From the NCBI GenBank assembly GCA_037447655.1, contig JBBHKE010000588.1, positions 1 to 26,876 on the forward strand: DNA of 26,876 bases, read 5' to 3'. A program made the translations under genes and the position numbers. Each line of letters starts with the position of its first letter. The first letter of the stretch is position 1. This DNA comes from Zygnema cylindricum. Its lineage: Eukaryota; Streptophyta; Zygnematophyceae; Zygnematales; Zygnemataceae. A model generated the notes under the pieces. It was not told the DNA's origin, made no database searches, and saw only the letters and a list, made by a program, of their open reading frames with translations. Below are positions 1-9,178 of this stretch, in pieces.

Positions 1-373
1 TTTGAGTAAGATGGCGGAGGAAGAAGTGCTTTGCCGCCATATTGTTGAAGTCCCAGGTATCAGTATCATTCTCCTCGTTCCTCGGAATAGGTGACATGAA
101 TGCCGAACCAGTTGCTATTGGTGTGGTCGTCTCCTTCTCCTTTCCTTTGTCCACCACCTCTCCTTCCTTTGTCTCCTCCGTTGAAGATGGATCTGCATCA
201 CTAATGAATCTGCCTCCTGTAAACCCTGGAGGTATCCCTAGACTCGATGGACGCCTCACCCGTCCACTCACTATTCCCCAAAAGCGTTACCCATATAGAG
301 CTCCTGTCATCATACTTTTCTAGTATATGAAGCTAGCTCCATTGAATATAGGCACCCTAGATGGTGGGCCCAT
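1..373 (-). pseudogene. Copia gag start, partial and broken
   Basis: Read on the minus strand, an ATG at 373-371 opens a frame beginning MGPPSRVPIFNGASFIY, then a stop, then KSMMTGALYG, a second stop and RFWGIVSG. The pattern 'PxFNGxxFxxWKxxMxGxLxxxxLWxIVSG' is the N-terminus of copia-type Gag (UBN2/DUF4219-like). The first stop (TAG) stands where this family normally has Trp. The frame then continues through a Thr/Glu/Lys-rich linker to the window edge. It lies directly downstream, on the minus strand, of the LTR at 386-1442, as gag should follow a 5' LTR. The two in-frame stops show the copy is dead. The rest of the element lies left of the window. Confidence 0.6.
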
Positions 374-385
374 AACCTACAACTC

Positions 386-1442
386 TGAGACCTCCATAGG
401 ACCTCAGAGTAAGTAGCTCACACGAAGCCTCTAAGATAACCCTGACCCATTTGTCTTTCAACACGAATAACTACCACCTTGGCAAAAAAAAACTCTGACC
501 ACCTTCACTCCTGTGAAGGGAAGACTCCCTTGAGTCAATAGCAAAAAGAATCTCTGAATTTGCTCCCCTGAGCAGTAAGTTATGGAGGGTCAAAGTTGAC
601 CTTTTGTATAGAAGCTCTCTGGAAGAGAGGGTCCTATCTACCAATTTTTTCTAAGTCTTATCTCTCTCTAAAACTCTATCTATTGGAGTATGGCACCAAT
701 CAAATTACACTGCCGTACACAAAAGTACAGCTGCCGGTGTACTTTATGCACGGTATTGTACGACATGGCCTAAATAACGACACATGTTATATCCGGATTC
801 GGTCCCGTAATCCCCGGAGATGGCGAGATCCAACGAAATCGTGCCACGTGTCATCCGATGTGGCGATGATCACAAACTGCCGAGAATCTCTTCCGCGATC
901 TCGGCTTTCTTTTCGGCCGTCCGATTGAATGCAGATTTCAATCGTAGCCGTCATAAATGCTTGTGCGATATTTGTTTCGTAAAAGAAACAAAATACGCGG
1001 TACTTGTTCTTATCCATACTGAAATCCGTACTTTTACAAAACTGGATCTATGTATCCGTAAACATCCGCCGTTAAATGAAATTTCCTACGTGGCAACATT
1101 TAAATAAATATCAAGCCCTCTAGTATGTATCTTTCTGTCTAAACTTAACGGATAAGTCTACCGCCTACCGGCGTTTTGACGGTCGGCAGGTACCAGGATC
1201 AAATCGTGGTTCCGACATACTCCTTTTAGCAAATAAACCTACCTATCCGTAAATCAACTAATCTATTTCCCGTAAACCTCTGGATAGCCTAGGTAGCCAT
1301 GGCCTCTTACTTACTCTCCAACTTCTCAATGACTACAACAAGTGTGGGTGTTGGAGAGAGAAGTTAGGGGCAAATAGCCTCGGCTTCTTTCTGTATTCCA
1401 ATTTAGACCTAGAAAATAATAAAAGAACCATCAATTTCTACA
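386..1442 (-). repeat. Copia 5' LTR (LTR1), minus orientation
   Basis: About 1.06 kb, similar over its whole length to 24596-25623 in the same orientation and to 3979-5220 in the opposite orientation. Read on the minus strand it begins TGTAGAAATTGATGG and ends near CCTATGGAGGTCTCA, a TG...CA arrangement. Shared landmarks are a CCACACTTGTTGTAGTCA-type block near 1330-1350 and a TACC/GGTA-rich block around 1150-1200. A gag remnant follows it on the minus strand, so it is the 5' LTR of an element extending off the left edge. The exact inner border and primer-binding site are unclear. Confidence 0.7.
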
Positions 1443-1908
1443 CCACCCACCGCCAAGTGATTCGCCACCTCAGTTGCTCGTCTTTTTCCTCGGGAGCGAA
1501 CCCCATTACTTCCCGTTTTGGCTGGGGCAGTTCCGGTACAGGTTCGACCAGTGTTATACTTGGGGAAGGCGCAGTTGCTTTCGATGGTTCCTCCCCTTCT
1601 TCCTCCTCTTCGGCTTCCCATTGCGGTATGTTCCTCAATTTAAAGGAAACGTGATTTGTGGCAGCTCCGACCCGCTGCAACGCGTTCTTTCGGGCCAGTT
1701 TAGTTGGGAGGTTTGTAGGTCTCATCATCGAAACCTTTCTTGCGTCGCAGCGTACGAGGGTATCGCAGCGTTCGAAACGTCGCCGATTGCGATACTGCGT
1801 TGATATCAGGGGTTCGACGTCGCCAACGTTGCAATTCACAATTTCGCCGTTGCGATCCTCTAACAACGTAGCTGCTATTTTGCTATCGCGTGGCTGCAAC
1901 AAAAACAA
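1438..1908 (-). other. Unrecognised 156-codon ORF abutting an LTR
   Basis: An open minus-strand frame with a basic, Arg-rich middle, then WEAEEEEEGEEPS and a proline-rich tail (PSPSITLVEPVPELPQP). It runs into the first bases of LTR1, so the LTR has cut into it or borders it. The DNA at 1740-1900 is rich in TCG/CGA-type words, which can keep a frame open by chance. I recognise no domain. It may be a fragment of a transposon or host gene, or a chance frame. Confidence 0.25.
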
Positions 1909-2400
1909 TTGTGATGGTTGTTAACGTCTAGATTTTTGTAATTTTGCGATGTTCAAGGTTTTGTGACATTGTGACGCTATGTTCACTTGTGAAAACGTTG
2001 ACGTAATAAATTTCATATCTTTCCACCATGGCTATTCGATTTCATTTTTTCCACTTTTCTCACTTGACTTGCCATATAAATATACACAAAGGTAGACATC
2101 AGAATTAACATTCAGATATCTTTCCTTTTATACCAATATTATCGTGCCTCATTTTAAAAAGTGTGAGATAAAAACGATAATGTGAGAGGGAGATGGGAGA
2201 GGCGACGACGGCGCAAAATTCAGAATTAAACTTGAGGTCCGAGACCCATGCAGATTTTCTTATATACATGCTCGTCATTTTCCATACATGCCCGTGACGG
2301 GCAGGGAAAAAATAATGAGTACTCTCCCTCGTCCTAAAATGTTCCCACTCGTGTGGTGCGTGAGTGGGTCGTTTTTCTTGCGTTGTTTGGGGATACTTTC
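1905..2400 (+). repeat. Dispersed repeat Y, 3' part
   Basis: This segment is a diverged direct copy of about 17330-17810. Shared landmarks in the same order are TTTGTGACATTGT, a 'cacttgtgA' block, 'cattttataccA.tattgtcgtg', a GAGAGGGAG...GAGACGACGACG block, 'ggaggtccgacacc' versus 'gaggtccgagaccc', and 'catacatgctc.tcattttc'. No coding capacity is recognised. A 5' part of the same family is at about 5330-5530. The family type is unknown. Confidence 0.55.
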
Positions 2401-3089
2401 CATGAAATCCGGTCTCGAGGCGATTTCTCATGAAGTTTTTTGACGGGCTAGATTCTCTTGCCTGGGGGTAGGAAAGAGGCAAACACCAAAATGAGTTAAC
2501 ATGACGACAAACATGAAGTTCATTCAAAGTATTGACTTGAGTAGAATTGATTTTTTTGTAAGGCTAAAGTTTTTATTGTACGGAACTGCGTTTTGGGTGG
2601 AAAACGACATAAAAATGTTGATACTTGAATACATGGGGCCATACCCTAAGGCCTCTTCTCCATCCGGTGCCGATAGTAATCGTACGGAAACGTTTATCGA
2701 CAGTAATATTTTGTTAGGGTATCGCCCCATGTACTTCTAACTTAGCGAACTTACTTTGTTTTTTAGCGCGGATCCGAAGTACCCAGATTTCAGGTGTCTC
2801 TATGTGTTTACTCGAAATTGTTACTTAACGGTGTGACGATTGTATACGTCGACAATGCCCCGTGGCGGCTTTCAGCGTGTACAATTTGTCTTGCTGCACC
2901 GTATTTTTAGAAACTTTGTGAACTGTCGCAAGACACATCGTAATTTTTGAAACGATTTGGCATGTCGCATGTCATTGCATGACATCGTAAAGGTACAACG
3001 TTACAGCTGTGGCTGTACAACATGCCTTTGCGTAAGCCTCTCCCGTCCGACCGCCATGACTTCGCAAATTTTTCACCTTTACGTGAAAC
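2401..3089. other. No gene recognised; short X-like segment
   Basis: About 690 bp without recognisable coding sequence. At about 2616-2720 it resembles the centre of the fold-back element at 7904-7994 in reverse complement: both contain AATCGTACGGAAACGTTTAT followed by a 'cagtaa' block and preceded by CTCCATC. This piece is bounded by near-inverted words (GGGGCCATACCCTAA and TTAGGGTATCGCCCC), suggesting its own small inverted-repeat structure. I see nothing specific in the rest. Confidence 0.4.
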
Positions 3090-3345
3090 ATACTTCAAAA
3101 GTAGGCGTTTTTATGGTAGGCCTTTGGTCCGCGCCTTTATCGTTAGTTGTGTAATGGGCTTTTCATGTGATCTTCTTAGATAGCTACTTTGATCAACGAC
3201 CGTCCGATCGTACGAATCTGACGGTGTAAATAAAAACTTTTGGTCCGAATGTTTTAATTGGTCCGAATAGGTCCAAATACAATATGGGTCTTAAGGTCAT
3301 ATTGTATGTTTTGCATAAAATAGGCATATTGTATGGGCACATTGT
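3090..3345 (+). mobile_element. Truncated MITE copy
   Basis: A close direct copy of the complete MITE at 19731-20004. It starts ATACTTCAAAAGTAGGCG, against ATAGTTCAAAAGTAGGCG in the complete copy. It shares 'atggtaggcctttggtc', 'gggcttttcatgtgatcttc', 'accgtccgatc' and 'caatatgggtcttaaggtca'. It loses similarity after about 3340, before the 3' terminal inverted repeat, where X-type sequence takes over. It has no coding capacity. Confidence 0.65.
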
Positions 3346-3369
3346 AATAGGCATATTGTATAATGTTCA

Positions 3370-3978
3370 GAATAAGAGCACAGTCAAAGATTCCAAAAGC
3401 ATAAAATATGAAATTCTTATTTGTATGACCAACCGCAAATTAGAATTACGCGAATGTAAACTTTATACCATCGTATCTTGTGGTTGTTTTGTCGTTTGTA
3501 TTTTGTCGATGAAGATTTTAAAAAGGTAGGCGTGGAAAATCTCGGATGTCTATGGATGGTGGAGGCGGCATCACGGGACAATCTTCAACAAAGTTTTTTT
3601 GGTGTTTTCCATATCTTTGGTTATAGCCTGCCCGAAGGCGCGAGGCCAACACCTCATGTAAAGTTACTATCTCGCATCTATCGTGGATCGTACGTTGCCT
3701 TTCCACGTGTAAAAACTTTACACATCCAGTGCGTAGCTACTGTTGTCTCATTCTCAAAAACAAGGGACTAAAATAGCTAGACACTGGATATGATGACCGC
3801 TTGCTTCGAAACTACATAATTAGAAGGTCGACGTTGTCGACCAAAAGTTTGGAGAATCATAACGAATATGCAATAATCGTGTTTTATATATAAAAAAAAA
3901 AAATGAGTACCCTTCGTACGGAAATGCACTTTTAGCAGTAATGAACCTCACTTTTCGCCTGATGGAGGTTCACCCTAA
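3370..3978 (+). repeat. Element X, single-arm copy
   Basis: Positions 3370-3780 match 8085-8525 as a direct repeat and 7515-7850 as an inverted repeat. Shared landmarks are AAAGATTCCAAAAGCA, 'gatggtggaggcgGcatcacgggac', 'ttccacgtgta' and a terminal 'tagctagac' block. Positions 3780-3978 match 7262-7500 in reverse complement, including TCGAAGCAAGCGGTCA and AACCTCCATCAGGCGAAAAGT. It therefore carries one arm and one end of the fold-back element at 7262-8530, and the LTR at 3979 starts where its similarity stops. No protein is recognised. Confidence 0.6.
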
Positions 3979-5220
3979 TGTTGATATTTGAGTATTTTCT
4001 AGGTCTTTATTTACGATAGGAAAAGAGCAAAGGCAGTCTGCCTCTGACTCCCTTCTGTAAGCCCCCACACTTGTTGTAGTCACTGAAGGCTGGAGAGGGA
4101 GCTAGAGCCATGGCTACCTAAGCTCTTTAGAGAAGACAGGGGGAAAAGTGGGTAGACTTACCAAAAGGTACATGACGGACCCTAGAATTGTTCTTGGAAC
4201 CTGCCGTCCGTCAAGTCACCCGTAGCCGTTAACCTTATCCATTTAGTCTAGGACTAGTGCGATGACATATAGGGTTTGATAGGTATTTAAATAGTTACAT
4301 GTAGGGTTTTTCATTTAACTGGATTACGCTATATAGGACATAGAAACAATTGTACTTTTAGTACCGGACGAAACAAATAGTACGGACATTTGGTTCGACG
4401 GTCCGTATTAAATGACGATATAAATCGGACGGCCATGGTTAGCGTCGGTTTCGCGGAAAGGATAATTTGGCGGTTTGCGGACGTCACCACTCCCGATGAC
4501 ACGTGCTGACATAATACCGGTTGCGGAATCTCCGGAACGGAACACAACAAATCCGGATGTGACAAATGTCACATTATGGCAATATCGTACAATGTCCGTA
4601 CAGAAAGTACTCAGGCACCTGTACTTTCTTGTCTAGTACCGTTTTCCTGACGTGGCATGACATGGCGCCACGTGGAGAGATAAAATTTGTAGGCAGGAAT
4701 TTCAGAGATTATAAGAGCGAATCTGGATAAGACAAGCGCTGACATTTTAGCCATGTCGTACGATGGCCGTACAAAAGGTACACCGCCACCTGTACCTTTA
4801 TGTTTTATACAGTAATGTGATTGGTCCCTACCTCAGTACTAGAGGGTTTAAAGAGGGGTTTAGGACTTATAATATTTCGGGTAGGTAGCCACCTCTCTCT
4901 CAGAGAGCATCTGTATAAAAGGCAAACTTTTGCGAGCCATAACTATTAATTTACTGGGCCATTTTCAGTGATTCTTTTTGCTGCAGACCCAAGAGAGTCC
5001 AAGCTACACAAAAGATTAGTTAGTCAAAGTTTTTGCCTGCCTGAGGGACCGCATTTCTAAGGGAAAGTCAAAGTGGGTGAATGTATCCAAATCACATATT
5101 CTAACTTTGCATTCTGTGGTGGAACTGAGCACACAGAAAGTCTCGCTTCACAGGGGTGAAGCTTCAATGGGGTTCTGATTGTCAAGGGGTCAATCTTTAG
5201 GGCTTATATAATGTTGGATT
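3979..5220 (+). repeat. Copia LTR (LTR2), plus orientation, apparently solo
   Basis: Similar to the reverse complements of LTR1 and LTR3. It begins TGTTGATATTTGAGTATTTTC. It shares 'TATTTTCTAGGTCT', 'CCACACTTGTTGTAGTCA', the CCATGGCTACCTA word and, near its end, a 'tgtcaaggggtcaatcttt.gggctt' block. I find no gag-like sequence after it and no polypurine tract or pol before it, so it looks solo. It is about 180 bp longer than the other two LTRs, explained by an internal duplication (4549-4630 and 4719-4799). The right border is approximate and no clear target-site duplication was found. Confidence 0.6.
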
Positions 5221-5329
5221 CGGCACTATCTAGATTAACTTCTTTTGATCTACGAATTCTGTGTGGCGATGGAGCCCATAGAATTTCACCTAAGCCGTGT
5301 CCCCATGTTATCAGTACTTTGATAAAGTA

Positions 5330-5530
5330 TTTTTGAATGTACTGAAGTCCTCCATACTACTTTGACGAAGGTCCCGATGTGCGAAAATGAAGTCGAAAAT
5401 TTGAAATGTGAAGATTATAGACATGGGTTCAACTTGTGACGATTGAAGACGGATACGAAACTTCCGATGAATGATGATGCCAACAAATACAGTTGTGATA
5501 GTTGTTAATTTTTGTCGCATGATACTATTT
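5330..5530 (+). repeat. Dispersed repeat Y, 5' part
   Basis: Diverged copy of about 17160-17345. Shared landmarks are 'gatgtgcgaaaatgaaGtcg' versus 'aatgtgcaaatatgaaatcg', then 'tatagacatgggt' and 'acttgtgacgattg.agacg'. It ends about where the other partial copy (1905-2400) begins in family coordinates. No coding sequence is recognised. Confidence 0.45.
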
Positions 5531-5539
5531 AGTATGTCG

Positions 5540-7260
5540 TTTCATTTCTTCGTGTCGTTTCAGTGGACGATTGTGCCCCCATACGGTTTTCATTTATCAT
5601 ACATTTATTTTGTGTCAATTGACATAAATTGTCTACAATGATTTATTTCTACCGTCGGATTGAAATCTAGCAGTCGTGACTTTTAATAGTGTCGACCGTA
5701 AAGCAAAAAACATCAGCACTAATAGAGTAATAGCGATTCACGGTGTACTGCACAGTAATTAATATTTAATAACTGCCCAAATTTGTAGCGTCGATGCCAT
5801 TTAAACCGTACCTACATTAACGTAAAAGAAAAAATAGAAGTACTAATCCTAGTTTAGGTTTGAGGTTCAAAATTTACGGGTACTGAATTAGTAATATAAA
5901 AACTAAAAACGATTCGTGGTGTACTTACACAAAAATAAGTACGGACACCCTGGAAATAGTCGGTTCGGTTCTGTTGACGGTCACGTCCATGCTGAGAAAT
6001 CAGCACGGCGCGATGCACGGCGGCCGACCATATTGAAAATCTGTACTTTCCGATTTTCACCAATTGGCAGATTCTCTATGAGCGACAGTGGTACTGTTCC
6101 GTACAGTGCAATACTGTACACCGCGAATCGTCACCATTACAGCTATGCGAAATGCAACAAATAGGATTGTACTACGTGTCTCTTTTCATTACATCAAAAA
6201 TTTGAACATGACAAAGCCAATCAAATCTCAAATCACTCAACGGCTAAAGATCTTACACAAAAAAAATCGACGATTAATTATAGTTGTCACCAGAGACGAA
6301 TGCGAGTAGAATGCTTTTCCCTTTTAGAAAAAGGGCAAAGCAGAAAGACATCAACACTAATAACGATATACGGTGTATTGAATAAAAAAAATCTCCCGGT
6401 CAGCATATCGGTAGATTACCAAAAGATGATTCTACCGATTGCCAGGGTGGCAATTTCTAATGAGTCAGCTCGTCGTAAAACTATTTTTAGCATTCCGATG
6501 GGAAAATATGGGCTTTACGCGATCGGGTCACTTTTAGCTAAACGACAAAAATACATGCACGAGATTAACCGTCCGATTCTTGCCAAAGCAGAATCTGACG
6601 GATGTAAAATTTACGTCCTGATTACTGGTCAATCCGATAAGTGGACGACAAAAGAAAATGATAATGATGATAATGATCGTCACCATTCTGACAGGTGGAA
6701 TTTTCAGCCTGAGAAGCGACAAAATTCAAGCCGACTGCCAGACGACAGATTTCTGTCCAGATCGTTGGCCGTCGCCGTTACATTCAAAGCTGGTCTTCGT
6801 GAGTACACGTCGGCAGAACGACAAATCTATCACATGGTGCCAGCCGTGTCAGGATTTCTTTCCAAGCCGGTGAAGATTCACTCTACTATTCTGCAGATTT
6901 TTATCATCAGAAGAAGACAAAATACAAGGCAGCGAATGCAATCTTGACATTATTTTTCGATGAAAGCGTGTCAAATTTTCATAGGAGGATTTACATTTTT
7001 TTTAATTTATGTCATCCGTACAAGATTGTTCGATTCGTGCAAGAAGGTTTCCAGGTCGCTATAATTGTTTTTTTGTAGTTTGTGCCAGATACATAAGCGA
7101 AGGCTATTGCAAGAAGCAATCATTTCAGAAAATTAGAGAATTGTTGTTTTGTGCAAATTCCGGAGTGTCTGAAAAATTTAGGAACCGTATTTTAATATTT
7201 TCACGTCGCAAGAAGGATAATGATTCGTCCACGTCGGATTTAAAACAAATTGAAACGAGT
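5540..7260. other. No recognisable gene; AT-rich, internally repetitive
   Basis: About 1.7 kb without a recognised protein. There is an internal repeat: 5690-5750 and 6335-6380 share 'cat.agcactaata' followed by 'cg.t.tacggtgta.tg', and 5905-5930 carries a third 'acgattcgtggtgtact'. A plus-strand frame at 6300-6947 (215 codons) stays open but shows no domain, signal peptide or repeat pattern I recognise, and its second half is basic and low in complexity. I treat it as unproven. The interval lies between a Y fragment and the fold-back element, so it may be decayed transposon sequence. Confidence 0.3.
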
Positions 7261-7261
7261 A

Positions 7262-8530
7262 CATAAGGGTGAACCTCCATCAGGCGAAAAGTGGGGTTCT
7301 TTACTGGAAAAAGTGTACTCTCGTACAGATCCAGCTCATTTTCGTACAGAGACGTACTGATTTTATTTTTATTTTTTTTAAATATGATTTCTGTCGCGCG
7401 TCAAGATTCTCCAAACATCTGGGCGACAACGTCGACCGTCCGATTACGTGTTTTCGAAGCAAGCGGTCACGTCGTCCAGTGATTAATTACTCTCCTCAGG
7501 AGGAGAGTCATCAGTCACCGGACGTGTAAAATGTTTACGCGTGGAAAGGTGCCGTACGGGCCGCGCGCCTTCGCGGGAATCAAATCCAACGAAAACCACC
7601 AAAAAAGTTCTTTGTTGAAGAATGTCGTGACGCCTCCTCCACGATCCACTGACATCCGGAATTTATGGCACCACGACGAAACACGAACGACAAAACAGCA
7701 CAAAAAATACAAAACACGAACGTACAAATTGGACATTCACGTAATATAATTTTCCGACTGGATGTACGGATATAAGTCCAGATATTGTGCTTTTGGAATC
7801 TTTGACTGCTCGTCGTCAAAACATGAACCTACGTGCGTCCAATCTAAAGAAAGAACGTACGCGATAGATTCCATTGCTGACACGACCTGATGGAGAAGTG
7901 AACGAAGATTTACTGCCAATAAACGTTTCCGTACGATTATTGTCGGCGCCTGATGGAGGGTTACCCTTAGTCACATGGAGTCGTACCCTTATTTTGTTCA
8001 CTTCTCCATCAGATCGTGTCCGCAAAGAATCTATCACCTACGTGCTTTATTTCGATTGGATCCACGTAGGTTCATGTTAGGCTAACAGAACAGACAAAGA
8101 TTCCAAAAGCACAAAATCTGAAACTCTTTATCTGTGCGACCAGCCGCAAATTAAAACTACGTCAATGTACACTTTGTACGTTCACGTTTTGTCATTTTTG
8201 TTGAAATTTTGTCGTTTTCATTGTTGTTTTGTCGTTTTTATTTTATCCTTTAAAATTTGAAAAAAAGCATGCGCGGCAAATTTCGGATGTCAATGGATGG
8301 TGGAAGAGACGTCACGGGACAATCTTCACAAGCAAAGGTATTTTGGTGGTTTGGTGTGGCTTTGATTCCAGCCTGTCGTAAGGCGCGTGGCCTACGCCAC
8401 ATGTAACGTGATTATCTCACATCCATAGTGGATAGAATGTGACCTTTCCACGTGTACAGATTTTATTCGCCCAATATGTAACTAGTCTCCTCCTTGAAAA
8501 CAAAAGAGAGTAGATAGCCAGTAGGCTCCA
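7262..8530. mobile_element. Long inverted-repeat (fold-back) element X
   Basis: Two diverged copies of one sequence face each other. The left arm is about 7480-7903 and the right arm about 7995-8525, with a loop of about 90 bp. GAACCTACGTGCGTCCAATC (about 7825) is mirrored by GGATCCACGTAGGTTC (about 8058). CTGATGGAGAAGTGAAC (about 7888) is mirrored by GTTCACTTCTCCATCAG (about 7995). The GATGGTGGA...ACGTCACGGGAC block at 8290 is mirrored in 7620-7660. A further 7262-7480 segment (AAGGGTGAACCTCCATCAGG onward) extends the left side and recurs inverted at 3780-3978. No transposase is visible. Similar layout recurs, more diverged, at 20270-21240. Confidence 0.6.
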
Positions 8531-8765
8531 GTTCGTATTTGGTTCCTTATCTTAAAGTACAAAATTACAAAAGGAGCCGTACATATAAATGCCGCCCAAT
8601 AGATACAGGATCTTCGAAAGTACACATTCTGTTAGATATCTGTACACATTACCGTAGTACTTTTATTCCAACCGTACGGATGATACTGTACTTCCGAATA
8701 ATAAGTTGTTTCGAGGATTGTACTACTAAACTTCGTCGTCGATTTTCTTTTTTGACACTTTTGCT
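8531..8765. other. No gene recognised
   Basis: About 235 bp between the fold-back element and the CCCT tract. It has several GTAC-centred words (CCGTACAT, CGTACGGATG) like those in the neighbouring repeats. A plus-strand frame running from here through the CT tract is a composition artefact. Confidence 0.3.
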
Positions 8766-8769
8766 CTCA

Positions 8770-9005
8770 CTCGGCTCCCTTTCTCCTCCCTCCCTCCCTC
8801 CCTCCCTCCCTCCCTCTTTCCCTTCTCTCTTCCCTCCCTCCCTCCCTCCTTCCCTCTTTCCCTTCTCTCTTCCCTCTCTCCCTCTTTACCTTCTCTCTTC
8901 CCTCCCTCCCTCTTTCCCTTCTCTCTTCCCTCCCTCCCTCTTTTCCTTCTCTCTTCCCTCCCTCCCTCTTTCCCTTCTCTCTTCCCTCCCTCTTTCCCTC
9001 TCTCT
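8770..9005. repeat. CCCT/TCCC-rich polypyrimidine tract
   Basis: Imperfect tandem CCCTCCCT units alternating with TTCCCTTCTCTC. The plus strand is almost purely pyrimidine for about 235 bp. It sits about 90 bp upstream of the proposed HIPL start codon. Its reverse complement resembles the purine tract at 9188-9535 on the other side of the proposed first exon. Confidence 0.85.
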
Positions 9006-9090
9006 CCGTTTAACCGCTATTTTAAGTTATCTTTTGCTATATTAGGTTATTTTGACCCCTCCATTTTTTTTGGGGAGTTTTGAGGAAAAA

Positions 9091-9178
9091 ATGACGTCTG
9101 TCTATTTTTATTTTTTTAATTTTCAAGTTTTGAGGGCGGCAATTTTGGCCTTTTGCGTGACATTTGTCTTTGGTTCTG
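9091..9178 (+). CDS. HIPL: Proposed HIPL exon 1 (signal peptide)
   Basis: ATG at 9091 opens MTSVYFYFFNFQVLRAA followed by a hydrophobic stretch ending VFGS, which reads as a signal peptide. The exon ends with one nucleotide of a split codon before GTAAGA at 9179. Exon 2 begins with the two nucleotides needed (G plus CT gives Ala), so the join reads ...VFGS-A-YIAMKGHP. An upstream in-frame ATG at 9052 would add 13 residues and spoil the signal peptide. Support comes only from phase, splice consensus and hydrophobicity. Confidence 0.5.

Noticed and set aside
6300-6947. 215-codon gene in the 5.5-7.2 kb interval
   Set aside because: No domain, splice context or conserved motif is recognised, and the DNA shares repeats with its surroundings. 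It is kept only as a remark in the interval entry.
8539-9045. 168-codon Ser/Pro/Leu-rich protein
   Set aside because: Most of it is CCCT repeat translation, and the only other part is unrecognised sequence.
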